In this document: in pieces, positions 39,816 through 48,602 of the stretch
How the letters are laid out: the number at the start of each line of letters is the position of its first letter
How positions within the stretch are numbered: position 1 is the stretch's first letter
Assembly (NCBI RefSeq): GCF_017696275.1
Contig: NZ_JAAORF010000003.1
Span: 310,001 to 374,000, forward strand
DNA from: Prochlorococcus marinus XMU1405
GTDB taxonomy: Bacteria > Cyanobacteriota > Cyanobacteriia > PCC-6307 > Cyanobiaceae
DNA: 64,000 nt
Reading direction: 5' to 3'
Made by a program: the position numbers and the translations under genes
Notes under the pieces: model-generated
What the model saw: the letters and a program-made list of their open reading frames with translations, nothing else
Databases searched by the model: none
What the model was told of the DNA's origin: nothing

Positions 39816-40627
39816 CTTTCACAAACATGAGATGCATCTTCAGCTTGTTCTGCAAATTCGAATCCATTTTTTAAACGCCATGCAAAAATCGGAGGAAGAC
39901 CGGCATCTATTATTGCTTTACACGTAAGTTCAAGATCATATTCCACTTCTCTAATTTTTACTTCATTTGTGACTTCGTTATGAACAACATAAGTAGCTTT
40001 AGTTCCTCCATGCCTTGGCTCTCCTACTGAACCTGCATTTACTATTCTTCGCATCGGCAATTGAATTTCTTTTTCTTGAATATCTTTGGGGGCAGCGTTT
40101 TTGATTTTTACAGCAATTGAACCATCTGCTAATTCGCGAATATAAGGTTGATGAGTATGACCACAAAATAGAATCTCTGCTCTGGCATTTTCAACTCTCT
40201 CAAGAGCTGCAAATGCATCCATATCGGGTAGAAGATATTCATGTTGACTATTAGGACTACCATGAACAAAAAGACATTTATCTTTACGTATTGAGTAGGG
40301 TAGATTAGCTAGATAATCCTTATTTTCTTTAGTTAATTTATCAGTAGTCCATTGATGAGCAAAATGACCTCTCTTTTCAGCAAGCTGAGAAGGATAACTA
40401 CAATCGCAAGCATCTAATCCATCAACAACGTCTTCGTCCCAACATCCCTGACAAGTAGGAATTTTTTTATCTCTTATTAACTCAATAACCTCATTAGGTT
40501 GAGGACCATAACCCACTAGATCTCCAAGACAGGTAATATTTGTAATTCCTTGGAGTTCAATATCTTTTAAGACAGCCTCTACTGCAGGTAAATTTGCATG
40601 TAAGCATGAGATGACAGCTTGATTCAT
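39812..40627 (-). CDS. calcineurin-like metallophosphoesterase
   Basis: 271 aa. SCLHANLPAVEAVL (7-20) has the H of motif I (S replaces the usual D), GDLVGYGPQPNEVI (35-48) is motif II, VHGSPNSQHEY (~121-131) and GHTHQPYIR (~156-164) are the conserved His motifs. Close to YfcE/Ap4A-hydrolase-like enzymes. CDCSY and QGCWDED add cysteines. Operon with the CobW-like GTPase upstream (7 nt) and the degenerate paralogue downstream. Confidence 0.83.
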   Translation of the reverse strand: MNQAVISCLHANLPAVEAVLKDIELQGITNITCLGDLVGYGPQPNEVIELIRDKKIPTCQGCWDEDVVDGLDACDCSYPSQLAEKRGHFAHQWTTDKLTKENKDYLANLPYSIRKDKCLFVHGSPNSQHEYLLPDMDAFAALERVENARAEILFCGHTHQPYIRELADGSIAVKIKNAAPKDIQEKEIQLPMRRIVNAGSVGEPRHGGTKATYVVHNEVTNEVKIREVEYDLELTCKAIIDAGLPPIFAWRLKNGFEFAEQAEDASHVCER

Positions 40628-40634
40628 TTTTAAA

Positions 40635-41417
40635 TTAACGGCGAGCAGTTTGTAGTTGTGAATTTCTAAGTGAAGTTTGATGATGATCTAGTACAGCATC
40701 ATTAAGAAGACAATTATGAATCGTTGATTTTATTGACTCGAAGTTTAAATTTTTCCCTTGTATAACAATTTCAGAACATCTTTCTGGTCTTCCATTAAGA
40801 GGGGCAACTTGGTTTAATGTTTGATATTGAGATCCTTGCTGACTAACTATCCAGTTAAACAAGATGTAACGCCCATCCGGCAAGTTCATTAATGCTTTTG
40901 CTCTATATACATCCCCATAAGCACCATTAACTAATTCAAACCAAAAAGTATTCAAGCTTGCAGGATCCCAAATATGCTTTTTAAGATCAAGGCTTATTGA
41001 TTCAATTGCTCTAAAATCTAAAGTATCTTTAATTGATAATTCTGGATCTCTACCAAAATGAAGATATCTATTTGGCTGGAAATTATATTTTTCAAGTTCA
41101 TTAATAATTCTCAGATCAACTCCATTAATACCTTGAGATTTAGGTATAAAAAATTGTGGAAATTCAATAATAATTAAAATGTTTTCTTTATCTTTCTCTG
41201 ATATTGAGTTTGAAATAGATAAGTCTAATAAGTTAGGAATTTGATCTTTCAAAAAAGCAAAATCAATTTTTGAATTTATAGCTTGCTCTAAATTAATTTC
41301 GGAATATCCTCCAAGACGTAAGTAACCACAATTACCAGAATAATTCTTAAAAGTATTTAGTATCCAATTTGTCTTACCGCATCCCGGCGACCCTGATATT
41401 AACCAAACTTGACTCAT
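40635..41417 (-). CDS. CobW-like G3E GTPase
   Basis: 260 aa. ISGSPGCGKTNWIL (7-20) is the P-loop. GYLRLGGYSEIN follows. The C-terminal part (YGDVYRAKALMNLPDGRYIL, then an ERCSEIVIQG strand) is the CobW C-terminal domain. The G3E metal-binding C-x-C-C motif is missing, so a metallochaperone role is uncertain. It is shorter than most CobW/Yei proteins. First gene of a three-gene unit with two phosphoesterase-like proteins, a context that suggests metal supply to those enzymes (inference). Confidence 0.75.
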   Translation of the reverse strand: MSQVWLISGSPGCGKTNWILNTFKNYSGNCGYLRLGGYSEINLEQAINSKIDFAFLKDQIPNLLDLSISNSISEKDKENILIIIEFPQFFIPKSQGINGVDLRIINELEKYNFQPNRYLHFGRDPELSIKDTLDFRAIESISLDLKKHIWDPASLNTFWFELVNGAYGDVYRAKALMNLPDGRYILFNWIVSQQGSQYQTLNQVAPLNGRPERCSEIVIQGKNLNFESIKSTIHNCLLNDAVLDHHQTSLRNSQLQTARR

Positions 41418-41541
41418 GAAAAATACTAACTTATATATAAAATTTACACCAATATGAAAATGAAAATCATTTCTGTTTTCGATTTTAAATATTTATTTTG
41501 TGATTTAAGTGATAAAAACAATATTATTTAGAGAATTAATT

Positions 41542-41590
41542 ACCCCATACCACCCATCACTTTCCTAAATAGAAGCTTTAAATGCATGGA
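41542..41590 (+). repeat. att-like composite repeat, copy F (fragment)
   Basis: CCATACCACCCATCACTTTC and CTAAATAGAAGCTTT, then ATGGATAATC. Left end only; no core or arm repeats follow. Separates the CobW unit from the exported-protein cluster. Confidence 0.5.
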
Positions 41591-41692
41591 TAATCTTAGA
41601 ACTTTTGATCGAAAGTATTTAAATTTATATATTTAATTGCCCTGAAATATTTAATTTCTTATTTTTAGTGAATATTTCTAAAATAATTAGCA

Positions 41693-41887
41693 ATGAATAT
41701 AGATCAATTATTTTGCATTTTTGGAGGCTTTTTTACTTTGTTAGCAGCTAGAAGTGATTGGAATTGGTTTTGGAATCATCCTAAAGCTAAGGGGGTTTTA
41801 TCTTTGTGTAGAGGTAAAAAAGGAGCAAGAATTTTTTATTCAATTTTGGGAATTTTTTTAATAGCTTTAGGAATTAAAGGGTTTTAA
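41693..41887 (+). CDS. Imm17-like small membrane protein, 64 aa
   Basis: Two TM helices (about 3-18 and 47-62) flank WNWFWNHPKAKGVLSLCRGK and KGARIFYSILGIF. The W-N-W/F-x-N-H-x-K-A and ARIFY-x-x-LG stretches match my recollection of Imm17, an immunity-protein family of contact-dependent toxin systems. No toxin gene is evident unless it is the nearby nuclease. Also plausible as a housekeeping membrane peptide. Confidence 0.6.
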   Translation: MNIDQLFCIFGGFFTLLAARSDWNWFWNHPKAKGVLSLCRGKKGARIFYSILGIFLIALGIKGF

Positions 41888-41908
41888 ATTTAATAGTAAA
41901 TTATAAAA

Positions 41909-42202
41909 ATGAGACAAACACCAAATGAAAGAAGAGAGAAATGTAACCCTACCCTAATAGGTATATTTGTTGGAGTTGTCTCGCCTCTTTCATCTTTAAT
42001 TTGGGGCATTAGACAAAGATCATTGAAACTTGCGATATTTCCATATTTATTTGTATTCGTAGCTGGATACTTAATTCTGTCTTTAGGAAGAATAAATCCA
42101 TTAAAACTAGAAATAAAGATTCCATTACAACTTATAGGAGGATACTATTCTTTTGATTTGACAAAAAAAATGAAGGAAGAAGCACTTAAGAAAAAAAAAT
42201 AA
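41909..42202 (+). CDS. membrane protein, 97 aa
   Basis: MRQT-PNERREKCNPTLIGI lead, then two or three hydrophobic segments (about 14-30, 42-60, 70-82) and a Lys-rich tail (TKKMKEEALKKKK). 21 nt after the Imm17-like gene, same strand. No family recognised. Confidence 0.6.
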   Translation: MRQTPNERREKCNPTLIGIFVGVVSPLSSLIWGIRQRSLKLAIFPYLFVFVAGYLILSLGRINPLKLEIKIPLQLIGGYYSFDLTKKMKEEALKKKK

Positions 42203-42332
42203 AATCCTCGATATTGAAATTAAAAAAGACTAATTTTGAATTCAGAAAAAAAATACTGCTGCAGATCTAATTCTGGGTGATGATGATTACAAGATCGATC
42301 ATTAAAGGAACTATTTTTTTATTAATTTATTT

Positions 42333-42743
42333 ATGTTTTATTTAATGAAAGTTATTTTATTAATATCTCTCTCATTATTTTATACTTCAGAAATTCATCC
42401 AAAACTTACAACCACAATCATCATCAATTGCTATGACGGTGATACTTGCACAACTATTGAAGGAGAAAAAATAAGACTTGCATGTATAGATACACCTGAA
42501 TTAAAAGGTAAAAATGCCAATCCTATTGCGGCTAAAGAAGCAAGAGATTTTTTGAATAACTTAGTGACTAATGAAGAGATTTATATTAAGAGAATTGCTA
42601 AAGATAGATACGGAAGGACAGTTGCTGAATTATTTAAAAATGATATTAATGTTCAAGAAATAATTGTTAAAAAAAGATATGGGAAAATTTATAAAAGATA
42701 TGCAGATCAATGTGAATGGACTCAAAAAGAGGGATTAAATTAA
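42333..42743 (+). CDS. exported thermonuclease-like (SNase) protein
   Basis: 136 aa; ATG at 42333 or 42345. Signal peptide to about residue 24, then YDGDTC (34-39), RLACIDTPE (48-56) and KDRYGRTVAEL (90-100). These hold the Arg, Asp and Glu/Arg active-site residues of staphylococcal-type nucleases. It cleaves DNA/RNA with calcium in the periplasm or outside; could scavenge phosphate from nucleic acids or act as a defence/toxin (inference). Confidence 0.87.
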   Translation: MFYLMKVILLISLSLFYTSEIHPKLTTTIIINCYDGDTCTTIEGEKIRLACIDTPELKGKNANPIAAKEARDFLNNLVTNEEIYIKRIAKDRYGRTVAELFKNDINVQEIIVKKRYGKIYKRYADQCEWTQKEGLN

Positions 42744-42746
42744 AAA

Positions 42747-43322
42747 TCATTTACAAAAATTTATAAGGAAATCAATAGTAGATTCTTTTTCATTTCCGAG
42801 CTCAAATGATTTCTTTACCAAATTACAACCATTTTTTTTGTCTCCTAGTTTATGAAGAATAATACCCTTTAGAGCTAGAGAACCAGGATTTGAGGAATCC
42901 AATAATAATGCCTTATTTATGTCCTTTAATGCACCTCTGTACTTCCCAAGAGCGAATTTTGAGAGGCTTCTTCTTGTCCAATATTTTTTAGAGCTTGGAT
43001 ATAACTTTATAGCTTTACTATAATCTCTTATCGCACCTTTATAATCCTTTATTTCATCTTTAAAAACACCTCTATTAAAATATCCATATTTATGGTCTTT
43101 AGGATATATCTCAATATATTTAGTTAAATCATTAATCGCACCTTTATAATCCTTATTTTCGTACTTTTCCATGGCATTATCGAAAATGATGCCTGCCCTT
43201 AAAGAGTCAGACGCATATAATCTCCAATTTGATACTCCATAAAAAAAATTTAAAAGTATCAATAAAGGAAACAAAAATAATTGATATTTTTTTCTCAATT
43301 TTTCTTTTAATAACAAACTCAC
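42747..43322 (-). CDS. exported TPR protein, 191 aa
   Basis: N-terminal membrane anchor or signal (LLILLNFFYGVSNWRLY). Then about four tetratricopeptide repeats: YENKDYKGAINDLTKYIEIY (~53-72), DEIKDYKGAIRDYSKAIKLY, FALGKYRGALKDINKALLLD and a partial GCNLVKKSFELGN. TPRs mediate protein contacts. Convergent with the SNase gene, 3 nt apart. Confidence 0.82.
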   Translation of the reverse strand: MSLLLKEKLRKKYQLFLFPLLILLNFFYGVSNWRLYASDSLRAGIIFDNAMEKYENKDYKGAINDLTKYIEIYPKDHKYGYFNRGVFKDEIKDYKGAIRDYSKAIKLYPSSKKYWTRRSLSKFALGKYRGALKDINKALLLDSSNPGSLALKGIILHKLGDKKNGCNLVKKSFELGNEKESTIDFLINFCK

Positions 43323-43362
43323 TATAGTGGAATTAAGTAAGGAAAATTAAAGTAAATTCATT

Positions 43363-43830
43363 ATGAAGGGATTTGTATTTTATTCATTCATTCTTATCAA
43401 TATTGCTATAAGTTCTATTACCAATACCTCCATAGCTAAAGAAATCATCAAATTTAGTTGCCAATACGAAGAGAGTAAATATGAAAACAATTGGGGAACT
43501 GGTTGGGATTGGAGACCCTTTCAAAAAGTAGAAGGAGTTATGCTTCCTATTCATGAATTTTCGATAAATACAAAAACAAATAAAGGTGAATATTTAGAAA
43601 AAAGAACTAAAAAAAATAATTTCTTTTTATTAAATAATATTTATCTAGATTCTAAAATCATTTTAATTTCTTTTGAACCGATAATCACAAGACGAGATCC
43701 TTTATGGACTACAAGGGATCAAATAGAAATAAATAGGAATAACCTTACAATAGAAAGATCCAGCTACAGCTATACAGAAACAATAGGGGGGACATTAAGT
43801 GTTTATAGAGGAAAATGTTCGAGACTTTAA
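43363..43830 (+). CDS. exported hypothetical protein, 155 aa
   Basis: Signal peptide (about 1-25, ending SIAKE). The mature part has WGTGWDWRPFQKVEG, a beta-rich middle and a final GTLSVYRGKCSRL; two cysteines (about 33 and 152) could form a disulfide, suiting the periplasm. No family recognised. Divergent from the TPR gene. Confidence 0.65.
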   Translation: MKGFVFYSFILINIAISSITNTSIAKEIIKFSCQYEESKYENNWGTGWDWRPFQKVEGVMLPIHEFSINTKTNKGEYLEKRTKKNNFFLLNNIYLDSKIILISFEPIITRRDPLWTTRDQIEINRNNLTIERSSYSYTETIGGTLSVYRGKCSRL

Positions 43831-43874
43831 ATACTTCATTATTTACTGCTCAAGAGATATTAGATAAGCCTATT

Positions 43875-45614
43875 TTAATTTCTGCAAAATTTCCCAATAA
43901 AACTATCCATTAATTTATTTGCATCATTTCCATAACTCATAAATAATAATCTGTCTCCCTTTAAATTCTTTGCTTTTCTTATATCTATACATGTTCTTTT
44001 ATTTAAAGAACGGTCATAACCAGGAATCATTATATATGTCATTGCTCTATGAAAATAAGCGCTTCTATTTTCTAAATCATACTTAATAGCTATATCAAAG
44101 TTTTTTAAAGCATTTTCAAAATCGTCAAATTCATAAGCTTGAATATATCCGATACCAACATAAGCTTCTGAAAATTTTGGATTAATATCTAAGACTTGCT
44201 TATACAAATCAATTGCCTTATCAAAGTCACCATCAAACTGAAAGACCTTTGCCAATAGATAAAGAGATTCATATGATTTGGGATTTAAAGAAATAGCTTT
44301 TTCTAAATCTTGCTTTAATAAATTAGATTCATAACGCCTACCAAGAAGCTCATAATAAACTTTCTTAGTAAGTAGTTTTGAGCTTAAATTATTTGTTAAA
44401 TCACCCTTTAAGCCCTCTTCAATAGTTTTTCGAGCATTCTCAATTTGATCAATCTGATCATACGAACTTGCCATACTAAGTAAAGCGTCTATATTTTTTT
44501 TCTTATTAACTAAAACACTAATTTTATTTGTTCTTTTAAATTCTTTAATTGCTTTATAGTGATCACCCTTTATTTGAAAAATTAACCCTCTATACAGGGA
44601 AGCATTATCAAAATTTTTATTTATCAAAAGTGCATTTTTAAAATCTTCGAGAGCCATATCAAAATTTTTATCTTTGTAATATGATTGACCCCTTAAAAAA
44701 TAACCATAGTCGGATTTCTGAATATCTAAGGATCTAGTTACATATTTCTCGAGATATGGTTTTTTTGTACGAAATGACTTTATCCTATCAGCCTTAATTA
44801 AGTAATTTATTGCCTCTTCATTTGGCTTACATGGATTCTTATCTTTAAAACATGCAAAGAAAACTTTATCTTTTAAATAGTTTTTTTTAGAAAAATTATT
44901 TTGTGAAGTCTCTGGTAATTGTTTTATAAAATTCAAGGCAACATTACTCGAAATTGCAAAATTCAAATTTTCTGAGTCATTTAAAGCTGCCGTATTTACT
45001 CCTACAACACAGCCAAATTTGTTGATAAGTGGACCTCCAGAATTCCCCTCATTCAATGCAGCATCAGTTTGAATAAGTTTACCTTCTTCTCTAAAACTAC
45101 TTATAATTCCTTTCGTAAATGAGTAACTTAATCCCTTCGGTGAGCCAATAGCAATCACATCAGAACCAATTTTAGGGGGTCTTTTTTCAAAACCAAAAGC
45201 TTTTCCAAATTTTCCATTTACAGAAATTATTGCTAAATCATTAATATTACTTACACCCATACCATCAATTTCAACTCTTCCTATTTGCTCTGATCCATCA
45301 CTCAAATTTATAAGTACCTTTTCCTCTCCATTTAATACATGACTATTTGTAAGAATAAAGGTTTTATTTTTTTTATATCCAATAATAAAGCCACTCCCAA
45401 ATCCTTCGTCAGTAGAGACGATAACAGTACCTTTTTTCATATTTGAAATAAATCTATCAGAATTAAAATCTTGTTTCTTACAATTATTTGGAAATTGATC
45501 AAAAAGTTGGAATGCCAATACATCATTTTTAGGCAACATCAAAATCCCTAAAAAAATATTTAAGATAAATAGATTCTTAAAAATCGATATTCTTTTTAAG
45601 GAAAAGTTTTTCAA
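43875..45614 (-). CDS. exported trypsin-like protease with TPR domain
   Basis: 579 aa. TM/signal to about 35. Serine-protease domain with His92 (LTNSHVLNG), Asp126 (INDLAIISV) and Ser192 (NEGNSGGPLIN), an HtrA-like triad. No PDZ domain; instead residues ~290-560 hold at least five TPRs (YKDKNFDMALEDFKNALLIN; FDKAIDLYKQVLDINPKFSE). By family, an envelope protein-quality-control or processing protease whose TPRs may recruit substrates. Starts 2 nt after the stop of the upstream TPR-like gene, so one operon. Confidence 0.85.
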   Translation of the reverse strand: MKNFSLKRISIFKNLFILNIFLGILMLPKNDVLAFQLFDQFPNNCKKQDFNSDRFISNMKKGTVIVSTDEGFGSGFIIGYKKNKTFILTNSHVLNGEEKVLINLSDGSEQIGRVEIDGMGVSNINDLAIISVNGKFGKAFGFEKRPPKIGSDVIAIGSPKGLSYSFTKGIISSFREEGKLIQTDAALNEGNSGGPLINKFGCVVGVNTAALNDSENLNFAISSNVALNFIKQLPETSQNNFSKKNYLKDKVFFACFKDKNPCKPNEEAINYLIKADRIKSFRTKKPYLEKYVTRSLDIQKSDYGYFLRGQSYYKDKNFDMALEDFKNALLINKNFDNASLYRGLIFQIKGDHYKAIKEFKRTNKISVLVNKKKNIDALLSMASSYDQIDQIENARKTIEEGLKGDLTNNLSSKLLTKKVYYELLGRRYESNLLKQDLEKAISLNPKSYESLYLLAKVFQFDGDFDKAIDLYKQVLDINPKFSEAYVGIGYIQAYEFDDFENALKNFDIAIKYDLENRSAYFHRAMTYIMIPGYDRSLNKRTCIDIRKAKNLKGDRLLFMSYGNDANKLMDSFIGKFCRN

Positions 45615-45616
45615 AT

Positions 45617-46762
45617 TTATGATTCTTTACAAGCTGCTTTTTTGAAGCTTTCCATAAATTTATAATTAAGCTCCATAGCTTTAGTCAAATTTTTGCATGC
45701 TTCTTTTACAGATGATTTTGTATTAATAAATAATTGCGAAGAACCCTTTAAGTAATATGCTTTTCCAAGATCACCATCAGGATTTTTAATATATCTTTCA
45801 ATATCAGCAAGATTCTGATTAAGTACTGCAATATTTTTATCTTCACTTAACATATACCGAGTAAAACCATGATCAGCCCTTTGAAGAAAAATACCTGCAT
45901 ATTTTTTCTGAAGTTTTGGACTATTCAACATCTCCACAGCCTTATTTGCATATTCATATGCTTCATCAATATTGAAAAAAGGATTTTCTATACCACCAGC
46001 TAAATTCATATAGCTTTTATCAAAAGCTAACAATGCAAGCGATAATAATCTTGAACTATAAAAAGGAACTTCATTAGGATAAATTTCTTCTTCCCACTCA
46101 TCAAAAGCATTTATAGAAATATTTAATAAAGTTATATATTTTCTGAATATATCTTGCCATGTATCTTGTGGTACTTTCCCTCTTAGACGTGCTGCTCTTT
46201 GCGACATGACAGAAAGATTATAGGCATATGTTGGGGGTTCTTCGTTACCTATCTTTTTACAATTTGCTTTTTTTACCCAATCGTCGTTGAACATAAGTGT
46301 CTTTTTTAGCTCTAAAGTGTTCAAATCTAATGTATGAGTTCCATCGTTTAACAACATTCTTTTACTTGATCCAGGCAACACAACTGGAATGGAAGGTCTC
46401 ATAATTAATTTATTTCCTACTTGAGTAAACTTTTGTGGATTTATTTTTTTTCTATAAAGGATATTCTCTATAGAATCTTCAAAGTCTTTGGCAGTATATT
46501 CGCGATCATCGTAAATTGAACCACTGGCAAATTTATCAAAAATTCTTACTTCAGAGACTTTATTTTTAGAGTCAAAATTTATTTCATAAATTTGCTGATT
46601 ATCTGAACTTGGGAAAGTTGCAAAATTCTTTTTCTCTTTTAGGGATACTGGTAAAGTTTTACATAATACTCTTAACTTATTTTCTTTAGCTAATAATGAT
46701 TCAGGAAAAAATAAACCAACTAAGCTTAATAAAATAAAAACTAGGTAAGTTAATTTTTTCAT
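45617..46762 (-). CDS. exported protein with C-terminal TPR-like region, 381 aa
   Basis: Signal peptide (about 1-25, ending LLAKE). Residues 30-170 are beta-rich and unrecognised. From about 250 helical repeats (FNIDEAYEYANKAVEML; KEACKNLTKAMELN) resemble TPRs. Three cysteines. Cotranscribed with the protease, so probably its partner, inhibitor or substrate (inference). Confidence 0.7.
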   Translation of the reverse strand: MKKLTYLVFILLSLVGLFFPESLLAKENKLRVLCKTLPVSLKEKKNFATFPSSDNQQIYEINFDSKNKVSEVRIFDKFASGSIYDDREYTAKDFEDSIENILYRKKINPQKFTQVGNKLIMRPSIPVVLPGSSKRMLLNDGTHTLDLNTLELKKTLMFNDDWVKKANCKKIGNEEPPTYAYNLSVMSQRAARLRGKVPQDTWQDIFRKYITLLNISINAFDEWEEEIYPNEVPFYSSRLLSLALLAFDKSYMNLAGGIENPFFNIDEAYEYANKAVEMLNSPKLQKKYAGIFLQRADHGFTRYMLSEDKNIAVLNQNLADIERYIKNPDGDLGKAYYLKGSSQLFINTKSSVKEACKNLTKAMELNYKFMESFKKAACKES

Positions 46763-46851
46763 AAATTAGATTGAAAATTGTATTATGGACTTAAATTTAT
46801 AATAAATTTGCAAAACTTTTTTGAATTTATATTTATCAAAAGTTCATATTT

Positions 46852-47265
46852 ATGATAAAAATTATCAAAATTTTTAAGGTTTGTTTTATAGGCATATTTT
46901 TTCTTCAAGTGCCTTCTTATGCTGATTGGCAATTAATAGCTGAAAATGATTTAGGCATTAAGTATTTTTTTGATTCAGAATATGTCTCTAAAAAGGGCGA
47001 TATATTAATTTATCAAGTTTTAGAAAATCATAAAGTCAAAACACCAGGAGGCTATTTAACTGTGCTTTTAGATATGCAAGGTAATTGTGATAAGTTTTCA
47101 ATTAAATGGGACAAAGGTGAATTTTCTGAGAAACCCTTTGATTTTGAATTGGATTGGATAAAAGAGCCAAAATTACTTTATGTAAGAAATCCAGAATGGG
47201 AATATCCTGATTATGATTCACCTTGGGGGAAAGCATTAAAAAAAGCTTGCGATCTTAAATTATAA
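46852..47265 (+). CDS. exported protein, surface-adhesin-E-like, 137 aa
   Basis: Signal peptide (about 1-24, ending SYADW). The mature part DWQLIAENDLGIKYFFDSEY with a central Cys (QGNCDKF) and C-terminal KKACDLKL resembles the small beta domain of the surface-adhesin protein E group (W-x-x-I-x, YYD, conserved Cys pair). Divergent from the TPR gene; probably periplasmic. Confidence 0.55.
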   Translation: MIKIIKIFKVCFIGIFFLQVPSYADWQLIAENDLGIKYFFDSEYVSKKGDILIYQVLENHKVKTPGGYLTVLLDMQGNCDKFSIKWDKGEFSEKPFDFELDWIKEPKLLYVRNPEWEYPDYDSPWGKALKKACDLKL

Positions 47266-47280
47266 ATTTATAAAAAACAT

Positions 47281-48387
47281 TTATGCAGCTAAATTTCTGA
47301 AACGCCCAAATTGTGGTTCAAATAACATTTTGACAGTCCCAACAGGACCATTTCTATGTGTAGTGACTATTAATTCTGCTATACCCCTATCCTCTGTATC
47401 TGGATCATAATATTCATCTCTATAAAGCATTACAATAATATCTCCATAATCTTCAAGCACATCAGAATCTCTTAGGTCAGATAACATTGGTCTGCAATTT
47501 TCTCTTTCTTCAACTCCTCGCGATATAGGTCCAGTAATTAAAACAGGGACGTTAAGCTCTTTTGCTAGATTCTTTAGCTCTTTAATATTTTTTTCTAATT
47601 GAGCTTGATGATCATCCTTGTTTGAATGCTCCATCAATTGATAAGAATCAATTACTATTAGCCCTAAATTTTTCTCATCATTGGTCAAAGATATCTTCCT
47701 ACATCTATTTTTTATTTCATCAATTGAGATGGCTTTTTTGTCCTCTAAATATATTGGAAGAGCTTCAAGTTTTGTATTCTTTTCATGAACTAGTTCCCAC
47801 TCCTCAGAAGTAAATCTTCCTGTTCTTATTCGACCAATTTCTATACCAACCTCCATACCTAATAACCTGTATGCCAATTCTTCTTTACTCAAATCAAAAC
47901 CAAAGAAACAAACTGGAAGATTTTGACTTGCAATATTTCTGGCTAATTGCAAAGCTAAAGAAGTTTTACCCATAGATGGGCGTCCTGCAAAAGCGATCAA
48001 ATCTCCTCTTCTTAAACCTTGAGTCATCGCATCTAAATCATAGAAAGAAGTTGTTATACCAGCCGAAGAATTTCCTAATGCAATATTCTCAATTTCAGTA
48101 AAGTTTCTTTTAAGAAGATATTTTAAACTTGTAAAATCACAAATCTCTTCTGAATTTTTAATAGATTCCTGAGTTTGACTAGATTCGGATTTATCAGTTA
48201 AGTCTCTTAGCTTTTGAATATATTTAACTTCAATTAATTTCGCCTTACTAATTTCAATTCCTAGTTTTAATGATATTTCCTTAAGAGTAAGAGGTTCTTC
48301 GTCATCAATTCCAAACCTCAATTTCACTATTTCTTTCTCTTCTTTAGATAAACTTTCAAACCAAGTAGCTAAATCTTTTTTATCCAT
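47281..48387 (-). CDS. sigma-70 region-4-like domain fused to DnaB-type helicase core
   Basis: 368 aa. Residues ~9-62 (LSKEEKEIVKLRFGIDDEEP, LTLKEISLKLGIEISKAKLI) read as sigma-70 region 4. Residues ~112-365 are a DnaB/RecA-like ATPase: Walker A GRPSMGKTS (135-143), Walker B LIVIDSYQ (243-250), GPISRGVEER (286-295), and THRNGPVGTVKMLFEPQFGR near the end. The usual DnaB N-terminal hexamer/primase domain is absent. So not the replicative helicase; perhaps a DNA-loading ATPase guided by a promoter-like HTH. Divergent (58 nt) from another region-4-like gene. Confidence 0.8.
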   Translation of the reverse strand: MDKKDLATWFESLSKEEKEIVKLRFGIDDEEPLTLKEISLKLGIEISKAKLIEVKYIQKLRDLTDKSESSQTQESIKNSEEICDFTSLKYLLKRNFTEIENIALGNSSAGITTSFYDLDAMTQGLRRGDLIAFAGRPSMGKTSLALQLARNIASQNLPVCFFGFDLSKEELAYRLLGMEVGIEIGRIRTGRFTSEEWELVHEKNTKLEALPIYLEDKKAISIDEIKNRCRKISLTNDEKNLGLIVIDSYQLMEHSNKDDHQAQLEKNIKELKNLAKELNVPVLITGPISRGVEERENCRPMLSDLRDSDVLEDYGDIIVMLYRDEYYDPDTEDRGIAELIVTTHRNGPVGTVKMLFEPQFGRFRNLAA

Positions 48388-48445
48388 TATTATTAAAATC
48401 TGTTTTACTTTTATAATTGACTTCTAGAAAAAAACAATAGCAATT

Positions 48446-48601
48446 ATGAAAAATTATATTATTTCGGGACAAGTTGATACTTACAGAATAAAAATAAATT
48501 TATTTGCTTCATCTCCCAGTAGTGCGATAAATGTCTTTAAAAATAAATATCCAAATGCAGAAGATGTTTATGTGATACAAGATTTATTCAAAGGTAAATA
48601 A
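48446..48601 (+). CDS. small hypothetical protein, 51 aa
   Basis: MKNYIISGQVDTYRIKINLF, then ASSPSSAINVFKNKYPNAED and VYVIQDLFKGK. The layout beta-beta-helix-beta (strand, SAINVFKNKYP helix, VYVIQ strand) resembles small ferredoxin-like modulating domains. Next gene begins 1 nt after its stop. Confidence 0.6.
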   Translation: MKNYIISGQVDTYRIKINLFASSPSSAINVFKNKYPNAEDVYVIQDLFKGK

Positions 48602-48602
48602 A

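Noticed and set aside
47622-47813. 63-aa plus-strand frame
   Set aside because: Antisense to the DnaB-core coding region.
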